The notes beneath the pieces were generated by a model. That model worked only from the letters and a program-made list of their open reading frames with translations. It was not told the DNA's origin and ran no database searches. The translations under genes and the position numbers were made by a program. A stretch of 64,000 nucleotides of DNA, taken from assembly GCF_017744675.1 (NCBI RefSeq), contig NZ_JAGIAV010000007.1, positions 1 through 64,000 of the forward strand, given 5' to 3'. Within the stretch, counting starts at the first letter, position 1. Each line of letters opens with the position of its first letter. The DNA is from Flavobacterium sp. (GTDB lineage Bacteria > Bacteroidota > Bacteroidia > Flavobacteriales > Flavobacteriaceae). Shown in pieces: positions 8,428 through 16,913 of the stretch.

Positions 8428-8685
8428 ATGAAATTACCAGTAATTAAACATTTAACGCAATTCATCGAAGAAAACGATCAAGATTATATCATTGAAACGA
8501 TCGAAGTTCTAGAAGCGATGACCGAAATCCCTTCTCTTAAAGACGAAGAATTGGACGTAATCGGCGAATTGATTTCAAATATGTACGGTGCCCTTGAAGT
8601 ACAAAAATTAGTTGCTCAAGGAACAGATAAAAAAGAAGCTTTAAATACGTTCATGAAACGTGTTTTAGGTTCTATCGATAAATAA
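8428..8685 (+). CDS. Small acidic protein of the peroxiredoxin locus (DUF6952-like)
   Basis: The 85-residue product is helical and acidic, without cysteine, signal peptide or membrane segment. I believe it corresponds to the flavobacterial family DUF6952, found beside peroxiredoxin and thioredoxin genes, but that name is from memory. Its role is unknown; an adaptor or regulator of the thiol-peroxidase system is conceivable. It is followed by a clear terminator, so it closes the transcription unit. Confidence 0.75.
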   Translation: MKLPVIKHLTQFIEENDQDYIIETIEVLEAMTEIPSLKDEELDVIGELISNMYGALEVQKLVAQGTDKKEALNTFMKRVLGSIDK

Positions 8686-8728
8686 ATCGATCCCCTCCCA
8701 AGAACAAATAAAAAAAACAAAGCTGAGA

Positions 8729-8758
8729 AAGCGTTTCGTATTGCGAGGCGCTTTTTTT
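8729..8758 (+). terminator. Rho-independent terminator after the peroxiredoxin operon
   Basis: A 10-pair stem (AAGCGTTTCG with CGAGGCGCTT, two G-T pairs) encloses the loop TATTG and is followed by a run of seven T. Confidence 0.85.
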
Positions 8759-8809
8759 AGTATTTAGTGGTCAGCTTTTTAGTGTTCAGTCGCAGTTTTC
8801 CGCACAATC

Positions 8810-9262
8810 TTGTCATCCTGACGGAGGAAGGATCACACCAGAAACTCCATAATCTAAGTCGCCAATCATTCTCGACATACAAGTGCGATCCTTCCTTCGT
8901 CAGGATGACAATAATACGAATTACATTTAAATAAATCTAAAATCTACATTCTAAAATCTAAAATAATCAGGGCGAGCCACCATCCCGATAAGAGGGCAAA
9001 CTTTCTTTGCGCATATCCGCCCTCTTATCGGGATGCTGTCGGGCTATCCGCGCTACTTCGGTAGCCAGCTTCTATCCCTCTCGCGGGCAGGCGTTTTTAA
9101 AAGATGTTTTAGGTTTTCAGTCAAAGTAATTATTTTCACACGCTTATTCCGCGTAATCTTGTCATTCCGAGGAACGAGGAATCTTCGTTAGTAACTCGAC
9201 AAAGATTGTCGGCTTAGATTACGGAGCTACTTGCGAAGATTCCTCGTTCCTCGGAATGACAA
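8810..9262. repeat. Cluster of three long inverted repeats in a 778-base gene-free gap
   Basis: Between 8686 and 9463 no gene is visible. Three inverted repeats follow one another: arms 8810-8834 and 8887-8911 (25 bases, one G-T mismatch), arms 8981-8997 and 9019-9035 (17 bases, exact), and arms 9159-9187 and 9234-9262 (29 bases, exact). The first and third open with TTGTCATYC and so belong to one family; the middle one is followed by GGGCTATCCGCGCTA, a string shared with the left edge of the window. They are probably non-autonomous dispersed repeats rather than parts of the flanking genes. Confidence 0.75.
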
Positions 9263-9429
9263 AATTGAGAGTAAAAGTACTGCAACAATATTCCACCAAA
9301 ATAAAAGTTATAAAGAGAAATTATTTGTTGGAATAAACCGCAAATTCATGAATTTGAGGCTATCCAAAAACCATCCTTAATCTCTCCTTAAACCCGTAAC
9401 AAATACTTTTAGATTCAAATATTAATCCT

Positions 9430-9437
9430 TACTTTTG
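9430..9437 (+). promoter_or_regulatory. Putative -7 box of tpx
   Basis: TACTTTTG matches TAnnTTTG and lies 26 bases before the tpx ATG. A convincing -33 TTG is not seen at the right distance, so support is partial. Confidence 0.35.
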
Positions 9438-9463
9438 AACCTCATTAATTTTAAACAAAAATC

Positions 9464-9961
9464 ATGGCATCTATCACATTAGGAGGAAATCCAGTTCATA
9501 CATCAGGCGAATTGCCAGCAGTTGGATCGCAATTAGCTGACTTCAAATTAGTTCAAAACGATTTATCAGTTGCTTCTTTGAGTACTTTCGCTGGCAAAAA
9601 ATTAGTTTTAAATATCTTCCCAAGTGTTGATACGGGAACTTGCGCTACATCTGTTAGAAAATTCAACGAAAGTGCAAGCGGATTAGAAAACACAACTGTT
9701 TTATGTATTTCTAGAGATTTACCTTTTGCTCAAAAACGTTTTTGCGGTGCTGAAGGTTTAGAAAATGTAGTAAACTTATCAGATTTTCAAACTGGTGCCT
9801 TTGGTAAAGCAAACGGATTAGAAATCATTGACGGACCTCTAGCAGGTTTACACTCAAGAGCAATCATTGTTGCTGATGCAGATGGAAAAATCCTTCACAC
9901 AGAACAAGTTGCTGAAATTGCAAATGAACCAAATTACGAAGCAGCTTTAGCAGCACTATAA
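9464..9961 (+). CDS. tpx: Thiol peroxidase
   Basis: The 165-residue protein is an atypical 2-Cys peroxiredoxin of the Tpx type, reducing peroxides with electrons from thioredoxin. The peroxidatic Cys is in PSVDTGTCATSVRKFNE and the resolving Cys in RFCGAEGL, with SRDLPFAQKRFC in between as in other Tpx proteins. The length is the family's usual one. It is on the same strand as the peroxiredoxin and thioredoxin genes but separated from them by a terminator and the repeat-rich gap, and it is followed after 13 bases by the dgkA-like gene. Confidence 0.95.
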   Translation: MASITLGGNPVHTSGELPAVGSQLADFKLVQNDLSVASLSTFAGKKLVLNIFPSVDTGTCATSVRKFNESASGLENTTVLCISRDLPFAQKRFCGAEGLENVVNLSDFQTGAFGKANGLEIIDGPLAGLHSRAIIVADADGKILHTEQVAEIANEPNYEAALAAL

Positions 9962-9974
9962 TATTTTCCCTTAA

Positions 9975-10349
9975 ATGGAGTTTCAAAAAGACAATACATT
10001 TGTTACAGGCCGTTTAAAAAGCATGACTTATGCTTTTAACGGCGCTGTAAAATTAATTAAGACCGAACATAGTATAATGGTTCAATTTTCATTAGGAATC
10101 ATAATGACTATTTTAGGTTTTTATTTTCATATTTCACAAACCGAATGGCTTTGCCAAACTCTGGCAATTGGTGTAGTTTTAGCTGTAGAAGGCTTAAATA
10201 CAGCAGTCGAAAAAATTGCTGATTTCATACATCCCGATTATAGCAAACGAATCGGTTTTATTAAAGATATTGCTGCAGGGGCGGTATTTTTTGCTGCAAT
10301 GACTGCAATAGCAATAGGCTTGATTATTTATATTCCAAAATTTATTTAG
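9975..10349 (+). CDS. dgkA: Diacylglycerol kinase-family membrane kinase
   Basis: The 124-residue integral membrane protein has three hydrophobic helices and the conserved block EGLNTAVEKIADF followed by KDIAAGAV, which form the active site of the DgkA/undecaprenol kinase family. In Gram-positive bacteria the family phosphorylates undecaprenol; in E. coli it phosphorylates diacylglycerol. Which lipid is used here cannot be decided by sequence. It is followed after 18 bases by ftsK, at the head of a compact housekeeping run. Confidence 0.88.
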   Translation: MEFQKDNTFVTGRLKSMTYAFNGAVKLIKTEHSIMVQFSLGIIMTILGFYFHISQTEWLCQTLAIGVVLAVEGLNTAVEKIADFIHPDYSKRIGFIKDIAAGAVFFAAMTAIAIGLIIYIPKFI

Positions 10350-10367
10350 GCAAAGGAAAACGCAAGA

Positions 10368-12824
10368 ATGGCAAAAAATAAAAAAGAAACTGTAGATAAA
10401 AAAAACGACAAGCAAGAAGGAAATAAAAGATCATTTAAGATGTCCAAACAGCAAAAATTTGTTCTAGGATGTCTTTTGGTTCTGTTTTCTATTGCGCTTT
10501 TGGTCGCATTTATTTCTTTTTATGTTAACGGACAATGGCAGAATGACCAAAGTATTGTAAACCAACTTGGTGATCGTACTGAAGTAGCCGAGAACTGGCT
10601 CGGAAAATTCGGAGCTTATCTTGCCGATTTGATTATTTATAGAGGTTTCGGACTTGCTTCTTTCATTTTCGTTCGTTTATTTTTCCTTACCGGAATGTTT
10701 TTAGCATTGGAACTTTCGACCCAAAAACTAAAAAACACTTGGTTCTGGGATCTTTTTGCCATCATTATCGTTTCAGTATTATTTGGTTTTTTCGCCACTT
10801 CTGCACCAGAATTAGGAGGAACAATTGGTTATGAACTAAATTTATTTCTTCAAGATTATATCGGAAAAACAGGTACTTTGCTTACACTGCTTTTTGGTTT
10901 AATCGTTTACTTGATTTTCAAAATCAAATTATCGCCAGAAAAAATTCAGTCATATTTTGATTCTACTAAAAAAGAATTGAAATCAGAATTAGATACTTTA
11001 AAACCAGCAGTTCAGCAGCCTGAAAGCGCTTATAATCTGGAAGAATTTTCTATTAAAGAAGAGGAAGAAGAAAACGATCCTGAGTTGGATAATATTCATC
11101 TTAAAACTGTCGATTCTCAGTTCGAGATCAACAAAGAAGCTTTAAAACCAACTATTTCTCATCCGTCAGAAATTGAGTTAAACCCGATTTTAAAACCCAT
11201 TCAGCCGCCGCCAACACAAATTACGGCCACACCAGACGAGGCTTTTGTAATAGAAAAAGCAGAGGAAGAAGATATTATTGAAGAAAACTTGGCTTCTCGC
11301 CTAGTTGCCGATTTCGGATTATTTGATCCAACTTTGGATTTATCCAATTATAAATTCCCAACCATCGATTTATTAAAAGAATATTCGACTGGAGGAATTA
11401 CAATTAATCAGGAAGAACTAGAAGAAAACAAAAACAGGATTGTAGACACACTTCGCAACTACAAAATTGAAATTGCACAAATCAAAGCAACTGTTGGTCC
11501 ATCGGTTACTTTATATGAAATTGTGCCAGAAGCAGGAATCAGGATTTCTAAAATTAAGAGTTTAGAAGATGATATCGCTTTATCATTATCAGCACTAGGA
11601 ATTCGTATTATTGCGCCAATTCCTGGAAAAGGTACTATCGGTATTGAGGTTCCGAACAAAAACCCAACTATGGTTTCTATGAAAAGCGTTATTGGAGCTG
11701 CAAAATTCCAAGAAGCCGAAATGGAGTTGCCAATTGCATTAGGAAAAACCATTTCTAATGAGACTTTTGTTGTCGATTTAGCCAAAATGCCTCACTTATT
11801 AATGGCGGGAGCAACGGGACAAGGTAAATCTGTTGGATTAAATGCGGTTTTAACTTCGCTTTTATACAAAAAACATCCAGCAGAAGTAAAATTTGTTTTG
11901 GTTGACCCGAAAAAAGTAGAGCTTACGCTTTTCAATAAAATCGAAAGACATTATTTAGCTAAACTTCCTGACACGGAAGATGCTATTATTACCGATAATG
12001 CAAAAGTTGTTAATACTTTAAATTCGCTTTGCGTGGAAATGGACAATCGTTATTCTTTATTAAAAGATGCGATGGTTCGTAATATTAAAGAATACAACGA
12101 AAAATTCAAGTCTAGAAAATTAAATCCAGAAGCTGGCCACCGATTTTTACCTTACATTGTTTTGGTTGTCGATGAGTTTGCCGATTTGATTATGACGGCT
12201 GGAAAAGAAGTTGAAGTCCCGATTGCGCGTTTGGCTCAATTAGCCCGTGCTATTGGTATTCACTTGATTATTGCTACACAAAGACCTTCTGTAAACGTTA
12301 TTACAGGTTTAATTAAAGCCAATTTCCCTGCTAGAATTGCGTTTAGAGTAACTTCTAAAATCGACTCTAGAACAATTTTGGATACTCAAGGCGCGGATCA
12401 GCTTATTGGACGAGGAGATTTATTATACACCAACGGAAACGACGTAATTCGTGTGCAGTGCGCTTTCATAGACACGCCAGAGGTTGAAAAAATCACCGAT
12501 TTTATCGGCGGACAAAAAGCGTATGCCACAGCTTATTTGCTTCCAGAGTTTGTTGGCGAAGAAAGTGGCATTAATCTTGATATAGATATTTCCGAAAGAG
12601 ATACTTTATTTAGAGAAGCGGCAGAGATAATTGTCAATGCACAGCAGGGTTCTGCTTCTTTATTGCAGCGAAAATTAAAATTAGGATACAATAGAGCCGG
12701 TCGTTTGATCGATCAGCTGGAAGCAGCAGGAATTGTTGGTCCGTTTGAAGGCAGTAAAGCACGCAGTGTAAACATCTTAGATTTAAATGCTCTTGATCAA
12801 TTTTTTAATAATGAACAAAATTAA
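10368..12824 (+). CDS. ftsK: DNA translocase FtsK/SpoIIIE
   Basis: The 818-residue ATPase pumps DNA through the closing septum and helps resolve chromosome dimers. It has N-terminal transmembrane helices (about residues 28-195), an acidic, proline-containing linker (about 200-310), and the RecA-like motor with Walker A GATGQGKS (481-488), DPKKVEL and Walker B LVVDEFAD (D602). A winged-helix gamma domain (about 755-818, with LLQRKLKLGYNRAGRLIDQLE) reads orientation sequences on DNA. Linker length is short compared with E. coli FtsK but usual for Bacteroidota. Confidence 0.95.
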   Translation: MAKNKKETVDKKNDKQEGNKRSFKMSKQQKFVLGCLLVLFSIALLVAFISFYVNGQWQNDQSIVNQLGDRTEVAENWLGKFGAYLADLIIYRGFGLASFIFVRLFFLTGMFLALELSTQKLKNTWFWDLFAIIIVSVLFGFFATSAPELGGTIGYELNLFLQDYIGKTGTLLTLLFGLIVYLIFKIKLSPEKIQSYFDSTKKELKSELDTLKPAVQQPESAYNLEEFSIKEEEEENDPELDNIHLKTVDSQFEINKEALKPTISHPSEIELNPILKPIQPPPTQITATPDEAFVIEKAEEEDIIEENLASRLVADFGLFDPTLDLSNYKFPTIDLLKEYSTGGITINQEELEENKNRIVDTLRNYKIEIAQIKATVGPSVTLYEIVPEAGIRISKIKSLEDDIALSLSALGIRIIAPIPGKGTIGIEVPNKNPTMVSMKSVIGAAKFQEAEMELPIALGKTISNETFVVDLAKMPHLLMAGATGQGKSVGLNAVLTSLLYKKHPAEVKFVLVDPKKVELTLFNKIERHYLAKLPDTEDAIITDNAKVVNTLNSLCVEMDNRYSLLKDAMVRNIKEYNEKFKSRKLNPEAGHRFLPYIVLVVDEFADLIMTAGKEVEVPIARLAQLARAIGIHLIIATQRPSVNVITGLIKANFPARIAFRVTSKIDSRTILDTQGADQLIGRGDLLYTNGNDVIRVQCAFIDTPEVEKITDFIGGQKAYATAYLLPEFVGEESGINLDIDISERDTLFREAAEIIVNAQQGSASLLQRKLKLGYNRAGRLIDQLEAAGIVGPFEGSKARSVNILDLNALDQFFNNEQN

Positions 12825-12831
12825 TCCAATC

Positions 12832-13524
12832 ATGAAAGCAAAAATTCAAGAAATCAACAACAATTCTATCACAAACATGACTAAAAAGTGTTTTCAAATG
12901 GCAGTTATATTGCTTTTGAGCTTCACTTCTATTCAGGCTCAAGATAAAAAAGCGAAAGATTTATTGAACGAAGTAACTTCTAAAATAAAAAGCTACGACA
13001 ATATTGTTATCGATTTTAAATATTCTTTGAATAACGCCAAAGAAAACATTAATCAAGACAGTAAAGGAAATGTAACGATGAAAGGAAACCAATATGTTTT
13101 GAATTTCATGGGTGTTACCAAAATCTTTGACGGTCAGAAAACGTACACTATTGTTCCTGAAGACGAAGAAGTTACCATTTCTAAAGTAAATGAGAAAGAT
13201 GATAACGCGATCACTCCTTCAAAAATGCTTACTTTCTTCAATTCTGGATACAAATACACAATGGATATTGTTCAGAATGTAAAAGGAAGAAAAATTCAAT
13301 ACATCAAATTAGTTCCAACAAGCGGAAAAGACCAAAGAAAAGAAATTTTGTTAGGTGTTGACGTTCAGACAAAACACATTTATAATTTGATTGAAACTGG
13401 AAAAAACGGAACAAAAACAACTTTAACCGTTAATTCTTTTAAAACCAATCAGCCATTATCAAAAAATCAATTTACCTTTGTAGCGAGTAAATACCCGAAA
13501 TACTACATTAATAAATTAGATTAA
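12832..13524 (+). CDS. lolA: LolA-family outer-membrane lipoprotein carrier
   Basis: The product is a periplasmic chaperone-like carrier of lipoproteins (LolA fold). A hydrophobic segment AVILLLSFTSIQAQ ends in a signal-peptidase site, and the mature part has the LolA beta pattern (DIVIDFKYSL-type strand, GVTKIFDGQKTYTIVPEDEEV, TPSKMLTFF). I give the first ATG after the ftsK stop (12832); ATG 12877 would yield a more typical 21-residue signal peptide, and an ATG at 12811 overlaps ftsK. It lies between ftsK and an LptF/G permease, a usual flavobacterial order. Confidence 0.85.
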   Translation: MKAKIQEINNNSITNMTKKCFQMAVILLLSFTSIQAQDKKAKDLLNEVTSKIKSYDNIVIDFKYSLNNAKENINQDSKGNVTMKGNQYVLNFMGVTKIFDGQKTYTIVPEDEEVTISKVNEKDDNAITPSKMLTFFNSGYKYTMDIVQNVKGRKIQYIKLVPTSGKDQRKEILLGVDVQTKHIYNLIETGKNGTKTTLTVNSFKTNQPLSKNQFTFVASKYPKYYINKLD

Positions 13525-13532
13525 TCACAAGG

Positions 13533-14987
13533 TTGAAAATTCTAGACAAATACTTATTAAAAACATTCTTCTTTACATTTACCACGGTATTTGTAATCTT
13601 ATTTTTCATATTCATACTTCAAACAGTATGGCTATTTATTTCAGAACTAGCAGGTAAAGATCTCGACTTAATTTTGGTCGTGAAATTCCTGCTTTTTTCT
13701 ATGCCTCGTATTATCCCGCTGGTTTTACCGTTATCGGTTTTATTAGCCTCTATTATGACTTTTGGAAATCTGGCCGAAAATTACGAGTTTGCAGCCATGA
13801 AGTCTTCAGGAATCTCGCTGCAAAGAGCAATGAGATCCTTGATTATTTTTATTTTCGTTTTAAGTATTGTCGCATTCTGGTTTGCAAACAACGTTATTCC
13901 GTATGCCGAATATAAATTTGTTAACTTTAGAAAAAACATCGCACAGGCTAAACCCGCAATGGCTATTGCTGAAGGTCAGTTTAACGATGTCGGCACATAC
14001 AACATTAAAGTAAACAAAAAATCTGGCAAAAACGGCAATCACTTAACAGATGTAACTATTCACGAGAAAGCGAATAATATGGGTGAAAATAAAACCGTAA
14101 TTAAAGCTAAAACAGGTGAACTTATCAGCAATGAAAAATCCAGCATTTTAAAACTGGTTTTAAATGATGGCTATTACTACCAAGATGTTACTCCAAAAAA
14201 ATATGAGGATCGTCCTAAAATGCCTTTTATAAAAGGAAAATTTAAAACGCAGATCATCAATATCGATTTATCTGAACTTAACAAAGTTGATGACAGCAAA
14301 GAAAGCATTGATGGAACAAATGCAATGCTGAATGTAAACGAATTGCGCTATACCTTAGACTCTCTGAGCAAGAATCTAGACAACGAAATTGTTTCTTTTT
14401 CTGAAAATATTAACCAGCGAGTTGGGATTAAAAAGTCTTATTCTAGTCCACAAAAAAACATCAAGAAAAAACCGCTTCCAAACGATCTTTTATCTATTTA
14501 TTCTAACAAGGATAAAGTAGATATTTTAAAAATGGCAGGAAGTAATATTAGCAGCAATATTTATTCTATCGAAACTACGCAAAGAGATTTAAAAGATAAA
14601 GAACGAGAAATCAACAAACATTATACTGCATTATACGAGAAATTCGTTATTGCTTTTGCTTGTTTTTTAATGTTTTTTATTGGTGCTCCACTTGGCGCTA
14701 TTATTCGAAAAGGAGGACTTGGACTTCCTATTGTATTTGCCGTTTTAATCTTTATTACTTTCCATTTCATCAATACATTTGGAAAACGAGTATCACAAGA
14801 AGGCGGTATGTCTCCATTTTTAGGTTCATGGATGTCATCTTTTGTCCTGTCTCCACTCGCAATATTATTAACCTATCGTGCTACAAACGACAACGGTTTA
14901 ATTAATTTTGATGCGATTACAACTCCAATTTCACAACTATTTCAGAAAATCTCTGAGCGGTTTTTACCTGCTCAAAAGCAAAAATAA
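13533..14987 (+). CDS. LptF/LptG-family permease (YjgP/YjgQ)
   Basis: The 484-residue inner-membrane protein has the permease layout: transmembrane helices at the N-terminus (about 12-35, 55-78, 100-120), a long periplasmic beta-jellyroll region (about 125-250), a helical insertion, and three C-terminal helices from about 375. LptF and LptG extract lipopolysaccharide for transport to the outer membrane. The start is a TTG at 13533, chosen because KILDKYLLKTF is the conserved N-terminus of the family and no ATG is available there. It follows lolA by eight bases and precedes ribB by two. Confidence 0.88.
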   Translation: MKILDKYLLKTFFFTFTTVFVILFFIFILQTVWLFISELAGKDLDLILVVKFLLFSMPRIIPLVLPLSVLLASIMTFGNLAENYEFAAMKSSGISLQRAMRSLIIFIFVLSIVAFWFANNVIPYAEYKFVNFRKNIAQAKPAMAIAEGQFNDVGTYNIKVNKKSGKNGNHLTDVTIHEKANNMGENKTVIKAKTGELISNEKSSILKLVLNDGYYYQDVTPKKYEDRPKMPFIKGKFKTQIINIDLSELNKVDDSKESIDGTNAMLNVNELRYTLDSLSKNLDNEIVSFSENINQRVGIKKSYSSPQKNIKKKPLPNDLLSIYSNKDKVDILKMAGSNISSNIYSIETTQRDLKDKEREINKHYTALYEKFVIAFACFLMFFIGAPLGAIIRKGGLGLPIVFAVLIFITFHFINTFGKRVSQEGGMSPFLGSWMSSFVLSPLAILLTYRATNDNGLINFDAITTPISQLFQKISERFLPAQKQK

Positions 14988-14989
14988 TT

Positions 14990-16123
14990 ATGTCAACAAC
15001 AAAAATACAATTGAATACCATTGAAGAAGCTATAGAAGATATTCGTCAAGGTAAAGTAATCATTGTAGTCGATGATGAGGATCGAGAAAATGAAGGCGAT
15101 TTTTTGGCTGCTGCCGAAAAAGTAACACCAGAAATGATCAACTTTATGGCTACTCACGGACGTGGGCTAATCTGTACGCCACTTACAGAAAGCCGTTGCA
15201 AAGAGCTAGATCTTCGTGCCATGGTAACCAACAATACAGATCATATGGAAACTGCTTTTACTGTTTCTGTTGATTTAAAAGGAAATGGCGTTACAACTGG
15301 TATTTCTGCTGCTGATAGATCAAAAACAGTTCAATCATTAGTTGATCCTAATACAAAACCACACGACTTAGCTCGTCCAGGCCATATTTTTCCTTTAATT
15401 GCCAAACAAGGCGGTGTTTTAAGAAGAACCGGACATACTGAAGCCGCAATTGATTTTGCTCGTTTGGCAGGATTTAAATCTGCTGGCGTAATCTGCGAAA
15501 TCTTAAACGAAGACGGGACGATGTCTCGTTTGCCAGAATTGATTAAAGTGGCAAAAAAATTCGATTTGAAATTGGTTTCTATCGAAGATTTGGTCGCTTA
15601 TAGAATGCAACACGATAGTTTGATCGTAAAGAAAGAAGATTTTGATATCGAAACTCGTTTTGGAACTTTCAGATTAAGAGCTTACGAACAAACGACCAAC
15701 AAACAAATTCATATTGCTTTAACAAAAGGAACTTGGAATCTTGGCGAACCTATCTTAACAAGAATTCACTCGTCTCAAGTAAACAACGACTTGTTAGGCA
15801 CGCTAACTAATAATGCAGAACAGCAATTAGACGACATGTTTAAAGTGATTAATGAGAACGGCAAAGGTGCTGTTATCTTTATTAATCAAGACATGACGGC
15901 TGTTAACCTTTTAAACAGAATTTCTGAGCTTAAAACATTACAAGCGAACGGAACTTTAAAAGCGCCAAAAGTTATTATTGACAGCAAAGATTATGGTATT
16001 GGAGCCCAAATTCTTCATGATTTGGATATTTCTAAAATCAGATTGGTTTCAAATACAGAACAAACAAAACGAGTTGGTATGATTGGATACGGACTTGAAA
16101 TTATAGAATACGTTAAATATTAA
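14990..16123 (+). CDS. ribB: 3,4-dihydroxy-2-butanone-4-phosphate synthase with degenerate GTP cyclohydrolase II domain
   Basis: The first ~205 residues are RibB, which makes dihydroxybutanone phosphate from ribulose-5-phosphate for riboflavin synthesis; the acidic loop DDEDRENEGD, ATHGRGLIC and RRTGHTEAAID are intact. Residues ~215-377 have the fold pattern of GTP cyclohydrolase II (RibA), but the zinc-binding segment is lost: where active enzymes read H-S-E-C and then two further cysteines, this protein reads IHSSQ (259-263) followed by NNAEQQLDD without any Cys. It should therefore supply only the RibB activity, and a separate RibA is expected elsewhere. Total length equals that of bifunctional RibBA. 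Confidence 0.92.
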   Translation: MSTTKIQLNTIEEAIEDIRQGKVIIVVDDEDRENEGDFLAAAEKVTPEMINFMATHGRGLICTPLTESRCKELDLRAMVTNNTDHMETAFTVSVDLKGNGVTTGISAADRSKTVQSLVDPNTKPHDLARPGHIFPLIAKQGGVLRRTGHTEAAIDFARLAGFKSAGVICEILNEDGTMSRLPELIKVAKKFDLKLVSIEDLVAYRMQHDSLIVKKEDFDIETRFGTFRLRAYEQTTNKQIHIALTKGTWNLGEPILTRIHSSQVNNDLLGTLTNNAEQQLDDMFKVINENGKGAVIFINQDMTAVNLLNRISELKTLQANGTLKAPKVIIDSKDYGIGAQILHDLDISKIRLVSNTEQTKRVGMIGYGLEIIEYVKY

Positions 16124-16124
16124 T

Positions 16125-16523
16125 ATGGGAACAGTAGAAGAAAGAATTCAAAAATCAGAAACTCGAATTTTTAAAGCGGTTTTCCCTAGTACAACCAATC
16201 ATTACGATACTTTATTTGGAGGAACAGCGCTGCATTTAATGGATGAAGTTGCTTTTATTTGTGCTACTCGTTTTAGCCGTAAAAAAGTTGTAACGATCTC
16301 TACAGGTCAAATTGACTTTAAAAAAGCAATTCCAGCCGGAACTTTAATCGAATTAGTCGCAAAAGTAGATAGCGTTGGAAGAACTAGCTGTAAAATTCAT
16401 GTTGATATTTTTATGGAACAAATGTATTCTGAGCTTCGCGAAACGGTAGTTTCAGGAACTTTTTCGTTTGTTGCTGTTGATGAAAACAAAAAACCAACTC
16501 CAATTTTAGACGATTTGGATTAA
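16125..16523 (+). CDS. Acyl-CoA thioesterase (hotdog fold, YciA/BACH type)
   Basis: The 132-residue protein is a single hotdog domain that hydrolyses acyl-CoA to free acid and CoA. The central helix region NHYDTLFGGTALHLMDEVA and the strands KVVTISTGQIDFKKAIPAG and GRTSCKIHVDI are typical. It starts one base after the ribB stop and probably closes the dgkA-to-thioesterase transcription unit. Chain-length preference cannot be read from sequence. Confidence 0.88.
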   Translation: MGTVEERIQKSETRIFKAVFPSTTNHYDTLFGGTALHLMDEVAFICATRFSRKKVVTISTGQIDFKKAIPAGTLIELVAKVDSVGRTSCKIHVDIFMEQMYSELRETVVSGTFSFVAVDENKKPTPILDDLD

Positions 16524-16634
16524 TTTTTGAAAAAATCTCATTTTCGGAAATACTGATAATTAGACACTTGAAAATTATTCGAAAAAACTTCGAAAAAAAG
16601 TCTATAAAAAGTTTTTAGAACCGAAAAACCGTCT

Positions 16635-16642
16635 TATATTTG
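16635..16642 (+). promoter_or_regulatory. -7 box of tRNA-Ser copy 1
   Basis: TATATTTG fits TAnnTTTG and ends 33 bases before the tRNA. The same box stands at the same distance before copy 2 (27769-27776), and 27 of the 32 bases between box and tRNA agree in the two copies. Confidence 0.6.
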
Positions 16643-16674
16643 CACCCGCAATCAGGCAATGAGAGCAACATACT

Positions 16675-16759
16675 GGAGAAATGGCAGAGCGGTCGAATGC
16701 GGCAGTCTTGAAAACTGTTGACTGTAACAGGTCCGGGGGTTCGAATCCCTCTTTCTCCG
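16675..16759 (+). tRNA. tRNA-Ser (anticodon TGA), copy 1
   Basis: Acceptor arms GGAGAAA and TTTCTCC pair, the anticodon loop is CTTGAAA with TGA at the centre, a long variable arm is present and the T-loop GGTTCGAATCC is intact; discriminator base G suits serine. CCA is not encoded, since CTG follows. The 85 bases are identical to copy 2 at 27809-27893. Confidence 0.95.
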
Positions 16760-16810
16760 CTGAAAGCTTAAAAGAACTTTTGAAAGTTTAGAAAAAGCTA
16801 AAAATTGAAA

Positions 16811-16847
16811 AACCCTTCAAATCAATGATTTGAAGGGTTTTGTTTTT
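16811..16847 (+). terminator. Terminator after tRNA-Ser copy 1
   Basis: Exact 14-base arms (16811-16824 and 16826-16839) are followed by TTGTTTTTT. A-rich sequence on the other side would also let it serve the convergent ctlX transcript. A second exact inverted repeat, ATACGATTT / AAATCGTAT, follows at 16849-16869. Confidence 0.8.
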
Positions 16848-16913
16848 TATACGATTTATAAAATCGTATAAAAATTCCGTGACGCAATCATGGCACAAGT
16901 CTCATAGAGATCT

